A stretch of DNA of 64,000 nucleotides, taken from positions 2,728,001 through 2,792,000 of the forward strand of contig NZ_CP016279.1 of NCBI RefSeq assembly GCF_001542625.1. Direction: 5' to 3'. Each line of letters opens with the position of its first letter. The first letter of the stretch is position 1. Position numbers and translations under genes: made by a program. This document shows positions 27,411 to 37,221 of this stretch, piece after piece. This DNA is from Streptomyces griseochromogenes (GTDB taxonomy: Bacteria; Actinomycetota; Actinomycetes; Streptomycetales; Streptomycetaceae). The notes below the pieces were generated by a model. That model was not told the origin of the DNA, ran no database searches, and saw only the letters and a list, made by a program, of their open reading frames with translations.

Positions 27411-28478
27411 GTGAGTGCCAACGGAAGCCCCACGGGCCAGCAGCCGACAGCGACGTACGACAGCGCCTTCCTCAGGGCGTGCAGGCGCGAGCCCGTGCCG
27501 CACACCCCCGTGTGGTTCATGCGCCAGGCCGGTCGCTCGCTGCCGGAGTACCGCAAGGTGCGCGAGGGCATCCCCATGCTGGAGTCCTGCATGCGGCCCG
27601 AGCTGGTCACCGAGATCACGCTGCAGCCGGTGCGCCGGCACGACGTGGACGCCGCGATCTACTTCAGCGACATCGTCGTCCCGCTCAAGGCCATCGGCCT
27701 CGACCTCGACATCAAGCCCGGCGTCGGCCCGGTCGTCGAGCAGCCGATCCGCACCCGCGCCGACCTCGCCCGGCTGCGCGACCTCACCCCCGAGGACGTC
27801 CCCTACATCACCGAGGCGGTCGGCCTGCTCACCCGCGAGCTGGGCGCCACTCCGCTGATCGGTTTCGCGGGCGCGCCTTTCACCCTCGCGAGTTACCTCG
27901 TCGAGGGCGGTCCGTCCCGCACGTACGAGAACGCCAAGGCGATGATGTACGGCGACCCGCAGCTGTGGGCCGACCTGCTGGACCGTCTCGCCGACATCAC
28001 CGCCGCCTTCCTGAAGGTGCAGATCGAGGCGGGCGCCTCGGCCGTGCAGCTCTTCGACTCCTGGGTGGGCGCGCTGGCCCCGGCCGACTACGTGAAGTCC
28101 GTGATGCCCGCCTCGGCGAAGGTGTTCGAGGCCGTCGCGGGCTACGGCGTCCCGCGCATCCACTTCGGTGTCGGCACCGGTGAGCTGCTGAAGCTCATGG
28201 GCGAGGCCGGTGCGGACGTCGTCGGCGTCGACTGGCGCGTCCCGCTGGACGAGGCCGCCCGCCGCGTCGGCCCCGGCAAGGCGCTCCAGGGCAACATCGA
28301 CCCGACCGTCCTGTTCACCGACAAGGACACCGTCGAGGCCCGGGCCCGTGAGGTGCTCGACGCGGCCACCGGCCTGGAGGGCCACGTCTTCAACCTCGGC
28401 CACGGCGTGATGCCGAACACCGACCCGGACGCGCTGACCCGGCTCGTGGATTACGTCCACACGGCGAGCGCCCGCTGA
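27411..28478 (+). CDS. hemE: Uroporphyrinogen decarboxylase
   Basis: 355 residues, normal length. It decarboxylates uroporphyrinogen III to coproporphyrinogen III. The substrate-cradling block [20 protein letters not shown], the catalytic-Asp block [29 protein letters not shown] and the C-terminal [13 protein letters not shown] are all intact. The GTG at 27411 has no ribosome site, so it is probably leaderless; the upstream codons seem not to belong to the protein. The other haem genes in the window (cgoX, hemQ) are about 4 kb away. Confidence 0.96.
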   Translation: MSANGSPTGQQPTATYDSAFLRACRREPVPHTPVWFMRQAGRSLPEYRKVREGIPMLESCMRPELVTEITLQPVRRHDVDAAIYFSDIVVPLKAIGLDLDIKPGVGPVVEQPIRTRADLARLRDLTPEDVPYITEAVGLLTRELGATPLIGFAGAPFTLASYLVEGGPSRTYENAKAMMYGDPQLWADLLDRLADITAAFLKVQIEAGASAVQLFDSWVGALAPADYVKSVMPASAKVFEAVAGYGVPRIHFGVGTGELLKLMGEAGADVVGVDWRVPLDEAARRVGPGKALQGNIDPTVLFTDKDTVEARAREVLDAATGLEGHVFNLGHGVMPNTDPDALTRLVDYVHTASAR

Positions 28479-28488
28479 GCGGACCCGC

Positions 28489-29313
28489 TCACCACACCTG
28501 ACGGGGCCGGGCCCGCCTGCCGAAGAGCAGACGGGGCGGCTCCGGCGGGGGCGGGGTGCCGGGCTTGAGCGGCCAGGCCAGCAGCATGCCCGCCGCGAAG
28601 CCGACCACATGGGCCGCGTACGCCACGGTTCCGGCGCCGGAGACCCCGTGCCCCGAGGAGTACACCGCCTGGAGCACGAACCAGAAGCCCAGCACCAGCC
28701 AGGCGGGCAGCCTGAGCGGCAGGAAGACCAGGAACGGGACGAGGACCCAGACCCTGGCCGTCGGATACAGCACCAGATAGGCGCCCAGCACCCCGGCGAT
28801 CGCTCCGGACGCGCCGATCAGCGGGTCGCCGGAGGCGTCGTTGAGCAGCGCGAACCCGTAGCCGGCCGCGTAGCCGCAGACGACGTAGAAGAGGAAGTAG
28901 CGGATGTGGCCCATCCGGTCCTCGACGTTGTTGCCGAAGATCAGCAGGAAGAGCATGTTGCCCAGCAGGTGCAGCCAGCCGCCGTGCAGGAACATCGCGG
29001 TGAACACGGACAGCGGCGGGGACTTGTCGTAGCCGGGTGGCGCCACGACACAGCCCGGGCCGTGCGGGCCCACGCCCACGCCGCCCGTGGGCACCAGCCG
29101 GGGCATCTGATGGTGGATCAGCTCCCGGGGGACCGCCGCGTAGTGGTCCACGAACGCCTGGAGGTGACACAGCCGCGCCAGATCGCCGCCTGCGGCCACG
29201 GAACCGGCAGCGCCCGGGGTGGCGAGGAAGACGAGGACGTTGGCCGCGATGAGCGCGTACGTCACATAGGGCGTGCGGCGCAGCGGGTTCACGTCATGGA
29301 CGGGGATGACCAC
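28489..29313 (-). CDS. Rhomboid-family intramembrane serine protease
   Basis: About 274 residues. Six helices carry HGGWLHLLGNMLFLLIFGNN, the catalytic Ser in GASGAIAGVLGAY and the catalytic His in AAHVVGFAAGML, so it should be active and cleave membrane proteins within the bilayer. A roughly 60-residue loop after helix 1 (HLQAFVDHYAAVPRELIHHQ...) is His-rich. The GTG at 29313 gives the usual N-terminus MVIPVHDVNPLRRTPYVTYA; an upstream GTG (29340) is also open. It is convergent with hemE, 10 bases apart. Confidence 0.88.
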   Translation of the reverse strand: MVIPVHDVNPLRRTPYVTYALIAANVLVFLATPGAAGSVAAGGDLARLCHLQAFVDHYAAVPRELIHHQMPRLVPTGGVGVGPHGPGCVVAPPGYDKSPPLSVFTAMFLHGGWLHLLGNMLFLLIFGNNVEDRMGHIRYFLFYVVCGYAAGYGFALLNDASGDPLIGASGAIAGVLGAYLVLYPTARVWVLVPFLVFLPLRLPAWLVLGFWFVLQAVYSSGHGVSGAGTVAYAAHVVGFAAGMLLAWPLKPGTPPPPEPPRLLFGRRARPRQVW

Positions 29314-29404
29314 ACAGAAGTAGTGCCCGCGAAGCGGCACGTGAATCGGTGAACGCGGCCGGGCACGCGTGCGTATCTGTTCTCAACCGACGTGAGGACA
29401 GGCG

Positions 29405-29689
29405 ATGAACGTTCCGCAGGTTTCGGCGATGCATGCTCTCCCCGATGGTGAGGCAGAGCTGTCTTTGGTGCTACGGCTTCCCTGGGAGGATGTCGCGCGG
29501 CTCGGTCAGGAAGCGGGGCGGCTCGCTTCGCAGATGCAGCGGCCCGTGACGCTGGACGAGGCGGTGAGCCACCGGCTGCGGTCGGCTCGCCCCGCGGCGT
29601 CTCATGCCAAGCCGGCGGGTGAGCAGCCTGCCGCCGTGACGTCGAGTGCGGCCGTCACTTCCTTGCCGCGGATCAGCGGGACGGCCTAG
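29405..29689 (+). CDS. Small hypothetical protein, 94 residues
   Basis: No recognised domain. The first 60 residues (ELSLVLRLPWEDVARLGQEA, RPVTLDEAVSHRLRS) look like an amphipathic helix-rich fold, perhaps a small DNA- or protein-binding module. The C-terminal 30 residues are Ala/Ser/Thr-rich and disordered. The start is supported by GAGGACAGGCG just upstream of ATG 29405. It diverges from the rhomboid gene. Confidence 0.6.
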   Translation: MNVPQVSAMHALPDGEAELSLVLRLPWEDVARLGQEAGRLASQMQRPVTLDEAVSHRLRSARPAASHAKPAGEQPAAVTSSAAVTSLPRISGTA

Positions 29690-29716
29690 GAGCGGTGCGG
29701 GGTGCGGGTGCGTGCC

Positions 29717-31111
29717 CTACGCCCGCCTGATCGCTGCCGTTGCCTTTCTCGCCGCCACCAGAACCGGGTCCCACACCGGTGAGAACGGCGGAGCGTAGCC
29801 CAGGTCCAGGGCTGTCATCTGCTCCACCGTCATCTGCGCGGTCAGCGCGACCGCCGCGATGTCGACGCGCTTGGCCGCACCCTCCCTGCCGACGATCTGT
29901 ACGCCGAGCAGGCGGCCCGTGCGGCGCTCGGCGAGCATCTTGACCGTCATCGGGGCGGCGCCGGGGTAGTAGCCGGCGCGGCTCGTCGACTCGATGGTGA
30001 CGGTCTCGTACCGGAGGCCGACCCGGCGGGCGTCCTTCTCGCGCAGGCCGGTGCGGGCGATCTCCAGGTCGCAGACCTTGCTGACCGCCGTGCCCACGAC
30101 GCCCGGGAAGGTCGCGTAACCGCCGCCGGCGTTGGTGCCGATGACCTGGCCGTGCTTGTTGGCGTGGGTGCCGAGCGGGACGTACTGCTCCTGGCCGGAG
30201 ACCAGGTTGAGCACCTCGACGCAGTCGCCGCCCGCCCAGATGTTCCGGTGGCCGCGCACGCGCATCGCGAGGTCGGTGAGCAGGCCGCCGTGCGCGCCGA
30301 GCGGGAGGCCCGCCGCCTCGGCGAGGGCGGTCTGGGGACGTACGCCGATGCCCAGGATCACGATGTCCGCCGGGAACTCGGCGTCCTCCGTGACCACCGC
30401 CCGCACCCGGCCGTCCTCGCCGGTCAGGACCTTGGTGACCTCGGCGTCGTTGACCATGGTGATGCCCAGGCCCTCCATGGCGCGGTGCACGAGGCGGCCC
30501 ATGTCGGCGTCGAGGGTCGACATCGGCTCCTTGCCGCGGTTGACGACCGTCACCTCGAAGCCCCGGTTGATGAGGGCCTCGGCCATCTCCACGCCGATGT
30601 AGCCGGCTCCCACGACGACCGCACGACGGCCACGCGTGTGTACCAGCGAGTCCAGCAGTGCCTGGCCGTCGTCCAGGGTCTGCACGCCGTGCACGCCGGG
30701 TGCGTCCGCGCCCGGCATGTCCGGGCGGATCGGGCGGGCGCCGGTGGCGATCACGAGCTTGTCGTACGACGTCCAGGACTCGTCCCCGGAATCGACGTCA
30801 CGCGCGCGTACCCGGCCGCCCGCCACGTCGATCTCCGTGACCTCCGTGCGCATCCGCAGATCGATGCCCCGCGCGCGGTGCTCCTCGGGTGTACGGGCGA
30901 TCAGCCGGTCCCGCTCCACGACGTCACCGCCCACCCAGTACGGGATCCCGCACGCCGAGAAGGAGCTGAAGTGGCCGCGCTCGAAGGCCACGATCTCCAG
31001 CTCCCCGGCGCCCCGCAGCCGGCGGGCCTGCGACGCCGCGGACATCCCCGCGGCGTCGCCGCCGATCACCACCAGCCGTTCCCTGCCCTCGCGCTCACCG
31101 TTCATGGTCAT
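29717..31111 (-). CDS. FAD-dependent pyridine nucleotide-disulfide oxidoreductase (CoA-disulfide-reductase-like)
   Basis: 464 residues. The FAD-binding start LVVIGGDAAGMSAASQARRL, the single active-site Cys in FSSFSACGIPYWVGGDV, a NAD(P)-binding loop VVVGAGYIGVEMAEALINRG and a C-terminal dimerisation domain place it in the CoADR/NADH-oxidase/persulfide-reductase group. It probably reduces CoA disulfide, a small persulfide or oxygen. No rhodanese domain is fused. ATG 31111 and 31105 are alternative starts, neither with a ribosome site, so it may be leaderless. Soluble. Confidence 0.88.
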   Translation of the reverse strand: MTMNGEREGRERLVVIGGDAAGMSAASQARRLRGAGELEIVAFERGHFSSFSACGIPYWVGGDVVERDRLIARTPEEHRARGIDLRMRTEVTEIDVAGGRVRARDVDSGDESWTSYDKLVIATGARPIRPDMPGADAPGVHGVQTLDDGQALLDSLVHTRGRRAVVVGAGYIGVEMAEALINRGFEVTVVNRGKEPMSTLDADMGRLVHRAMEGLGITMVNDAEVTKVLTGEDGRVRAVVTEDAEFPADIVILGIGVRPQTALAEAAGLPLGAHGGLLTDLAMRVRGHRNIWAGGDCVEVLNLVSGQEQYVPLGTHANKHGQVIGTNAGGGYATFPGVVGTAVSKVCDLEIARTGLREKDARRVGLRYETVTIESTSRAGYYPGAAPMTVKMLAERRTGRLLGVQIVGREGAAKRVDIAAVALTAQMTVEQMTALDLGYAPPFSPVWDPVLVAARKATAAIRRA

Positions 31112-31138
31112 GCGAACACGCTACGGGGCCGGGGCATT

Positions 31139-32095
31139 TCAGTCCCGGCCTCCCTCGCCGGAGGGGTCCGGCACAGCACGCGCCTGCGGCAGCGGGCCCG
31201 GCGCCGTCATCGCGGGCCCGGGCTCCGCGCGGCGCCGCAGGCGCGGGCGCACGGCCCGCAGCCACAGCAGTGCCAGCAGCGCCGCGAGCGCGGCGAACGG
31301 CAGGATCGCGCCGAGGGCCAGGGCGATCCAGAGCAGCATGGTGACGAACACGTGCCAGCCGCCCGACAGCGCGTCCACGAAGCCCGGCGTGTCGTCCCCC
31401 GCGGCCTTGTGCACGGGCTTCTCGGACAGCGACAGGCTGATGGTCGCGAGGCTCGTGCGGTCCTTCAGGGACGCCTGCTGCGCCAGCAGCGACTCCAGGT
31501 CCGCCTCGCGGCTGCTCAGCTCCCCCTCCAGGGTGACGACGTCGCTCAGCCTGGTCGCCCGGTCCATCAGCGTGCGGATCCGGTCCACGCTCGCCCGCTG
31601 CGACTTGATCCTGCTGTCCACGTCCACGACCTGGTCGGTGACGTCGACCGCCTTCGCGGTGCGCTCGACGAGCTTGCCGGTGCCCTGCAGACCGGCGAGG
31701 ACCTCGTCGTACTTCGCCGTGGGCACGCGCAGGACGACCCGGGTCCGCTCATGACCGTCGGAGTCCCGGCTCGTGCTCTCCTGGCCGACGTAGCCGCCCG
31801 CGCTCTCGGCGGTCGTACGAGCCTCCTCCAGAGCCTTGGCCGCGTTCTTGACCTCGACGGTGAGGGAGGCGGTGCGGATGATCGCGCTCGGCGTGAGCTT
31901 GGGCGCCCTCCGAGCGGACTTGGCGCCGCCCGCCGTGCCGCCGGTGGCGCCCGGCTGCCGCGCTTCGGCGCCGGCGGCGGACTTGGCGGAGCCGCCCTGG
32001 TCGTTCTCGCCGCTGCATCCCGCGAGCGCGAGGGAGGCGGCGAGCAGGATGCCGGTCAGCAGCCGGACCGGTCGTGCGGAACGTGGTGTGCGCAT
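31139..32095 (-). CDS. DUF4349 membrane-anchored lipoprotein
   Basis: 318 residues. The lipoprotein signal ends LALAGC, followed by a low-complexity linker, the DUF4349 domain (IIRTASLTVEVKNAAKALEE onward), a coiled coil (about 165-215, RLSDVVTLEGELSSREADLE), and a C-terminal membrane helix with a basic tail. DUF4349 proteins are envelope proteins of unknown function. ATG 32095 is preferred over an upstream ATG at 32152 because it starts the signal peptide and has GGGGG upstream. It diverges from cgoX. Confidence 0.83.
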   Translation of the reverse strand: MRTPRSARPVRLLTGILLAASLALAGCSGENDQGGSAKSAAGAEARQPGATGGTAGGAKSARRAPKLTPSAIIRTASLTVEVKNAAKALEEARTTAESAGGYVGQESTSRDSDGHERTRVVLRVPTAKYDEVLAGLQGTGKLVERTAKAVDVTDQVVDVDSRIKSQRASVDRIRTLMDRATRLSDVVTLEGELSSREADLESLLAQQASLKDRTSLATISLSLSEKPVHKAAGDDTPGFVDALSGGWHVFVTMLLWIALALGAILPFAALAALLALLWLRAVRPRLRRRAEPGPAMTAPGPLPQARAVPDPSGEGGRD

Positions 32096-32253
32096 GGGCG
32101 GTACCCCCGAGGACGGTGATCCGTGACGCTTCTTCGACGCCCGGGTGCGCACGGACGTTGGGCGTTCCCGGTCCCGATGCGGTCACGGTCCGGACTCGTC
32201 CGGGACACCGGGCGGGGGCGGGAGTGCCGGTGGGGTCTGAGAGAGTGGGGGGC

Positions 32254-33708
32254 ATGAGCGCAACGGGTACGAGCACGGGGCATGTCGTCGTCATCGGAGC
32301 CGGTGTCGCAGGGCTGGCCGCCGCCCACCGGCTGCTCGGGCGCGGGACCCGCGTGACCGTCCTGGAGGCGTCCGACCGGGTCGGCGGCAAGCTGCTGCCC
32401 GGCGAGATCGCGGGCGTCCGGGTCGACCTGGGTGCCGAGTCGATGCTCGCCCGTCGCCCCGAGGCGGTGGCCCTCGCCCGCGAGGTCGGCCTCGCCGAGC
32501 GGCTCCGGCAGCCGGCCACCGCGACCGCCTCGATCTGGACCCGCGGCGCCCTGCGTCCGATGCCCAAGGGCCATGTGATGGGCGTCCCCGGCACCGCCGC
32601 GGCCCTGGCCGGAGTCCTGTCCGACGAGGGCCTGGCCCGGATCGAGCGCGACGCGGGCCTGCCCCGCACGGAGATCGGCGACGACGTGGCCGTCGGGGAG
32701 TACGTGGCGGCCCGGCTCGGCCGCGAGGTCGTCGACCGCCTCGTCGAGCCCCTGCTGGGCGGGGTGTACGCGGGCGACGCGTACCGCATCTCGATGCGCT
32801 CGGCCGTCCCGCAGCTCTTCCAGGCGGCCCGCGCCCACGACTCCCTCACCGCGGCCGTCCGGGACATCCAGGCCAAGGCCGCCGGCCACCAGCAGACCGG
32901 GCCCGTCTTCATGGGCATCGAGGGCGGAGTGGGCCGGCTGCCGCTCGCGGTCGCCGAGTCGGTGCGGGCCCGCGGCGGCGAGATCCTGACCGGGACACCG
33001 GTCACCGGGCTGCGCCGGGAGGCGTCGGGCGGCTGGCGGGTCGCCACGGGGGAGCGCGCGCTGCACGCCGACGCGGTGGTCGTCGCCGTACCCGCCCCGG
33101 CCGCCGCCGCTCTGCTGCGGGCCGAGTCCCCGGCGGCCGCCACCGAGCTGAGCGCCGTCGAGTACGCCTCCATGGCGCTGATCACCCTCGCCTACCGGCG
33201 CGCCGACCTCGCCCTTCCGGAGGGCAGCGGCTTCCTCGTGCCGCCGGTCGACGGGCACACCATCAAGGCCTCGACCTTCGCCTCCCAGAAATGGGGCTGG
33301 ATCGCCGAGGAGGATCCCGACGTGGTCGTGCTGCGCACCTCCGTGGGGCGCCACCGCGAGACGGAGATCCTGCGGCGCGAGGACACGGAGCTGGTCGACG
33401 TCTCCCGGCACGACCTGCGCGAGGCCACCGGCCTGGACGCCGTTCCCCTCCGGACCCGGGTCACCCGCTGGACGGACGGCCTGCCCCAGTACCCCGTCGG
33501 CCACCACGCGCGCGTGGCGCGCATCCGCGAACACGTCGCCAAGCTGCCGGGCCTCGCGGTGTGCGGCGCGCAGTACGACGGCGTCGGCATCCCCGCCTGC
33601 ATCGCGAGCGCGTACGCGGCGGTGGACCAGCTGGGCGGCGACCTGAGCGGGGCCGAAGAGCTGACGGCCAACCCGGTGCAGAGCCTGCACGGCGGAGCGG
33701 GAGAATAG
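32254..33708 (+). CDS. cgoX: Coproporphyrinogen III oxidase (protoporphyrinogen-oxidase fold), HemY/CgoX type
   Basis: 484 residues. An N-terminal FAD dinucleotide motif [19 protein letters not shown], a second block [20 protein letters not shown] and a C-terminal flavin block [20 protein letters not shown] mark it as the oxygen-dependent HemY enzyme. In actinobacteria the coproporphyrin-dependent pathway is used, and the adjoining hemQ supports that. It therefore most likely oxidises coproporphyrinogen III to coproporphyrin III. The ATG has GGGGGG upstream. It is translated with hemQ, 5 bases apart. Confidence 0.93.
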   Translation: MSATGTSTGHVVVIGAGVAGLAAAHRLLGRGTRVTVLEASDRVGGKLLPGEIAGVRVDLGAESMLARRPEAVALAREVGLAERLRQPATATASIWTRGALRPMPKGHVMGVPGTAAALAGVLSDEGLARIERDAGLPRTEIGDDVAVGEYVAARLGREVVDRLVEPLLGGVYAGDAYRISMRSAVPQLFQAARAHDSLTAAVRDIQAKAAGHQQTGPVFMGIEGGVGRLPLAVAESVRARGGEILTGTPVTGLRREASGGWRVATGERALHADAVVVAVPAPAAAALLRAESPAAATELSAVEYASMALITLAYRRADLALPEGSGFLVPPVDGHTIKASTFASQKWGWIAEEDPDVVVLRTSVGRHRETEILRREDTELVDVSRHDLREATGLDAVPLRTRVTRWTDGLPQYPVGHHARVARIREHVAKLPGLAVCGAQYDGVGIPACIASAYAAVDQLGGDLSGAEELTANPVQSLHGGAGE

Positions 33709-33713
33709 GGACC

Positions 33714-34445
33714 ATGAGTGACGACGCCCCCACCACCGAGTCCGGCAGGATCCCGAACAAGGGCAAGCTGGCCAAGGACCTCAACGAGGTCATCCGCTAC
33801 ACCCTGTGGTCGGTCTTCAAGCTGAAGGACGTGCTGCCCGAGGACCGCGCGGGTTACGCCGACGAGGTCCAGGAGTTGTTCGACCAGCTCGCCGCCAAGG
33901 ACGTGACGATCCGCGGCACCTACGACCTCTCCGGCCTGCGTGCCGACGCCGACGTCATGATCTGGTGGCACGCCGAGACCAGCGACCAGCTCCAGGAGGC
34001 GTACAACCTCTTCCGCCGCACGAAGCTGGGCCGCGCCCTGGAGCCGGTCTGGTCGAACATGGCGCTGCACCGCCCCGCCGAGTTCAACCGCTCGCACATC
34101 CCGGCGTTCCTCGCCGACGAGACGCCCCGCAACTACGTGAGCGTCTACCCCTTCGTGCGCAGCTACGACTGGTACCTGCTGCCCGACGAGGACCGCCGCC
34201 GGATGCTCGCCGACCACGGCAAGATGGCCCGCGGCTACCCGGACGTGCGCGCCAACACGGTCGCCTCGTTCTCGCTCGGCGACTACGAGTGGGTCCTCGC
34301 CTTCGAGGCCGACGAGTTGTACCGCATCGTCGACCTCATGCGTCACCTGCGCGGCTCGGAGGCTCGCATGCACGTCCGCGAAGAAGTTCCCTTCTTCACC
34401 GGCCGCCGCAAGTCGGTGGCCGAGCTGGTGGCCGGGCTCGCCTGA
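33714..34445 (+). CDS. hemQ: Coproheme decarboxylase HemQ/ChdC
   Basis: 243 residues, chlorite-dismutase fold. It converts coproheme to haem b with peroxide, the last step of the coproporphyrin-dependent pathway. The Tyr-containing block [17 protein letters not shown] and the haem-ligand His in [20 protein letters not shown] are intact. It follows cgoX directly. Odd: the last 15 codons are repeated exactly 106 bases downstream (see the 47-bp repeat). ATG 33714 has GGAG upstream. Confidence 0.95.
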   Translation: MSDDAPTTESGRIPNKGKLAKDLNEVIRYTLWSVFKLKDVLPEDRAGYADEVQELFDQLAAKDVTIRGTYDLSGLRADADVMIWWHAETSDQLQEAYNLFRRTKLGRALEPVWSNMALHRPAEFNRSHIPAFLADETPRNYVSVYPFVRSYDWYLLPDEDRRRMLADHGKMARGYPDVRANTVASFSLGDYEWVLAFEADELYRIVDLMRHLRGSEARMHVREEVPFFTGRRKSVAELVAGLA

Positions 34446-34550
34446 CCGGTGGCGGCTCCTCTGCCCGGCCGGGGGTCCGGGGGTTGTCCCCCGGGAGATG
34501 CAGCACCGGCCGCCGCAAGTCGGTGGCCGAGCTGGTGGCCGGGCTCGCCT
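34398..34550 (+). repeat. 47-bp exact direct repeat of the hemQ 3' end
   Basis: Bases 34398-34444 (coding for the end of Hem[16 protein letters not shown]) recur unchanged at 34504-34550. Between the copies lie about 59 bases, including a GGGGGTCCGGGGG/CCCCCGGG palindromic stretch of the kind scattered in Streptomyces spacers. The second copy stops one base inside the reversed stop codon of the downstream minus-strand gene, so it reaches exactly to that gene's 3' end. Confidence 0.9.
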
Positions 34551-36183
34551 AGGCGGACTTGCCCTTGAGGGAGTCCCGTAGGGGCTGCTTGGGGGCTCGG
34601 TGTTTGGGGGTTTCGGGCTTCGGCTCCGGGTGCGGTGCGCAGAACGCGCGCCGCCCCGGGAGGCGGCCCTCCAGCAGGTAGGCGTCGAGGTGTCCGTTCA
34701 CGCACTCGTTGCGGCCGCCCCCGATCCCGTGCGTGCCCGCGTCCCGCTCGGTCACCAGCACCGAGCCGGACAGCCGCCGGTTCATCTCCAGCGCGCCCGC
34801 GTACGGCGTCGCCGCGTCCCGCTCGGCCGCCAGGATCAGCACCTGCGGCAGCTCACCCGGGCCGGTGCGCACGTCCAGCGGCCGCTGCCGGGGCGCCGGC
34901 CAGTAGGCGCACGGCAGGTTCATCCACGCGTTGTCCCAGGTCTCGAACGGCGCCACGCGTGCCAGCCGCGTGTTGTCGCGGTCCCACACCTTCCAGTCCG
35001 TCGGCCAGGCCGCGTCGTTGCACTCGACGGCCGTGTAGACCGCGCCGCTGTTCTCCGCCTCGGCGGCCGTCTCCGGGCTCGGCGCGGCCAGCTCGATCAG
35101 CGGCTTCGCGTCGCCCTTCAGATAGGCCGACAGCGCGGCGGCCCGGCCGGGCCAGAAGTCGTCGTAGTACCCGGCGGTCAGGAACGCGCTCTGCAGCTGC
35201 GCCGGCCCCACCTTCCCGCCCGCCGCCTTCGCGGCCAGCCGGCTGCGCGCGGTGTCGTAACTGCGCTGCACCTTCGCCGCCGTGTCGCCGAGCCGGTACA
35301 CGTCGTCGTGCCGGGCCATCCACTCGCGGAAGTCCGTCCAGCGGTCCTCGAACGCGGCCGACTGGTCGAGGTTGTCGCGGTACCAGACCTTCTCCGGGGC
35401 CGGGTTGACCGCCGAGTCCAGCACCATCCGCCGCACGTGGGAGGGGAACAGCGTCGCGTACAGCGCGCCGAAGTAGGTGCCGTACGACGCGCCCATGAAG
35501 GTCAGCCGGTCCTCGCCCAGCGCCGCCCGCAGGACGTCCAAGTCGCGGGCGTTGTTGAGTGAGTTGTAGAACCGCAGCTTGCTCCCGGAGCGCTGGGCGC
35601 AGCCGCGCGCGTACGCCTTCGCCTGGGCGATGCGCTGCCGCTTGTACTGCTCCGAGGGGTGGGTCGGCGTCGGGGCGGGTGCCGGGAAGAAGTGCTTGGG
35701 GTCCACGCACGACAGCGGCGCCGAGCGTTCCACCCCGCGCGGGGCGTAGCCGATCAGGTCGTAGGCGGCGGCGATCCCCTTCCACTCGGGCAGCGTGCCG
35801 ACCAGCGGGAAGAGCATGCCGGACGCGCCGGGGCCGCCCGGGTTGTAGACGAGGGAGCCCTGCCGGGGCACCTTCCGCTTGCTGTTGCGCGGGTCCGTGT
35901 GGGTGGCCCGCGCCCGGCTGACCGTCAACTGGATCTGCTTGCCGTCGGGGTGGGCGTAGTCCAGCGGGACGTTCACCGTGCCGCACTGCATGGCGGCGGG
36001 CGCGTCCTTCACGGCGGAGCACGTGCCGAAGTCGATGCCGACCGCGCGGGCGCGGGCGGCGGCCACCGCCGCCCCGCGCAGCTCGGCCCTGCCCGGCACA
36101 TCGGGCGCGCCGCCCGCGGGCGCCGCGGCCAGAGAAGTCAGGAGCAAGGATCCGGCGGCCGAGTACAGGGCGGCAGCTCTCAT
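34549..36183 (-). CDS. Secreted alpha/beta hydrolase (tripeptidyl aminopeptidase-like)
   Basis: 544 residues. A Sec signal peptide (MRAAALYSAAGSLLLTSLAA) precedes an alpha/beta-hydrolase core with NPGGPGASG (oxyanion), the nucleophile elbow GASYGTYFGALY, the acid in LILAAERDAATPY and the His in ERDAGTHGIGGG, plus the TAP-like C-terminal domain. This matches the Streptomyces secreted tripeptidyl aminopeptidases (Tap/SlpD-type). It probably releases short peptides from protein N-termini outside the cell. ATG 36183 has GAAGGGA seven bases upstream. Confidence 0.88.
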   Translation of the reverse strand: MRAAALYSAAGSLLLTSLAAAPAGGAPDVPGRAELRGAAVAAARARAVGIDFGTCSAVKDAPAAMQCGTVNVPLDYAHPDGKQIQLTVSRARATHTDPRNSKRKVPRQGSLVYNPGGPGASGMLFPLVGTLPEWKGIAAAYDLIGYAPRGVERSAPLSCVDPKHFFPAPAPTPTHPSEQYKRQRIAQAKAYARGCAQRSGSKLRFYNSLNNARDLDVLRAALGEDRLTFMGASYGTYFGALYATLFPSHVRRMVLDSAVNPAPEKVWYRDNLDQSAAFEDRWTDFREWMARHDDVYRLGDTAAKVQRSYDTARSRLAAKAAGGKVGPAQLQSAFLTAGYYDDFWPGRAAALSAYLKGDAKPLIELAAPSPETAAEAENSGAVYTAVECNDAAWPTDWKVWDRDNTRLARVAPFETWDNAWMNLPCAYWPAPRQRPLDVRTGPGELPQVLILAAERDAATPYAGALEMNRRLSGSVLVTERDAGTHGIGGGRNECVNGHLDAYLLEGRLPGRRAFCAPHPEPKPETPKHRAPKQPLRDSLKGKSA

Positions 36184-36331
36184 CGCGTATCCCTTCGGTG
36201 CACGGCGGCGATGGCACGGCTGCCACGGCCCGGTCACGACAGAAGGGATGTTTCGATCGGTCGTGGGCGAAGGCAAGCACCACCCCGCCGGTGTCGCCGT
36301 CAATGCCCCTTATGCGCCCCCGGAGCCGGCT

Positions 36332-37123
36332 TCACTCCCGCCAGGGCGGGTCGCGGTGGGTGAAGGCGGCCCGCAGCTCCGGCTCGCCGATGGCGCGGAT
36401 GCCGCGCACGGCGACGGAGGTGAGGAAGGCCCCCTCGTCGCCGCCGTCCCCGGCCTGCCGACGGGTGCCGAGGGCCCCGAGCAGCCGCTGTCCGGCGGGA
36501 GAGGCCCAGCGCGTGTACGGATACGCCTCGACCCGGGCTATGGCCAGGCAGCTCAGGGAGAGCGTGAGGGGGAGCGCGAACCACAGGCTCACCAGCAGGC
36601 GCGGCATGCCGGTCTGGGCGGGCATCAGCAGCGCGGTCAGACCCAGTCCGAGCGTGACCAGCGCGGCGGCCCGCACCTGGCGGATCCCGGCGGCCACGGT
36701 CGTCCGTGCGCCGTCGGGCACCGCGAGGCCCGCGCGCACCAGCCGGTCGGCGAGCCGCCTTACGGCCTCGGCTCCGGCCGCGGTGGCCCGCACGGGAGCG
36801 ATCCGGGACTGCCCCTCGGGGCCGATCGCCCCTATGACGGACTGCTCCATCTCGTCACGGCCCCGCGGGTCCACCACCGTGGCCCACCCGGTGTGCGCGA
36901 GCAGCAGCCGCCGCCCGCGGGCCATGGACACCATGGTCACATCGGCGACCCGCGCCGGTCCGCCGGACAGGAACGCCGTCTCGTACAGCGTCAGATCGTG
37001 CTCGTGGTGCGCCGTCGCGGCCTCCGCGTCACCGGCCGCCGCGCGTACGGCGGCCAGGCACAGCCGGGTACAGGCGATGCCGGCGAACGCCCAGGCCAGG
37101 AGGAGGAGAAGGACCCAGAACAT
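36332..37123 (-). CDS. TIGR04222-type membrane protein
   Basis: 263 residues. An N-terminal helix (FWVLLLLLAWAFAGIACTRL), a soluble segment (LYETAFLSGGPARVADVTMV...GRDEMEQSVI) and two helices near 150-200 give the conserved TIGR04222 layout. Many relatives end in a Gly/Cys-rich tail; this copy ends in HRDPPWRE without one. It lies next to a DUF4142 gene and an MNIO enzyme gene on the same strand. Function unknown. The ATG at 37123 has no ribosome site. Confidence 0.75.
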   Translation of the reverse strand: MFWVLLLLLAWAFAGIACTRLCLAAVRAAAGDAEAATAHHEHDLTLYETAFLSGGPARVADVTMVSMARGRRLLLAHTGWATVVDPRGRDEMEQSVIGAIGPEGQSRIAPVRATAAGAEAVRRLADRLVRAGLAVPDGARTTVAAGIRQVRAAALVTLGLGLTALLMPAQTGMPRLLVSLWFALPLTLSLSCLAIARVEAYPYTRWASPAGQRLLGALGTRRQAGDGGDEGAFLTSVAVRGIRAIGEPELRAAFTHRDPPWRE

Positions 37124-37221
37124 GAAGTGATTTCTATGCCACCGGGCCCCGCGATCGCCATGCCCCGTTCACTATCCGGACAGAGTGTGGCCGGTATGTG
37201 ACGTTCCGAACGTGCCGCGGG

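Noticed and set aside
33806..34552. Alternative frame spanning hemQ and the second 47-bp copy
   Set aside because: The translation through hemQ is an out-of-frame Arg/Gly-rich shadow. Only its last 15 residues match HemQ because of the duplication.
36300..36584. Minus-strand frame overlapping the TIGR04222 3' end as a separate small gene or missing Cys-rich tail
   Set aside because: It is another frame of the same DNA, Arg/His/Pro-rich without Cys-Gly repeats, so it does not supply the missing tail.
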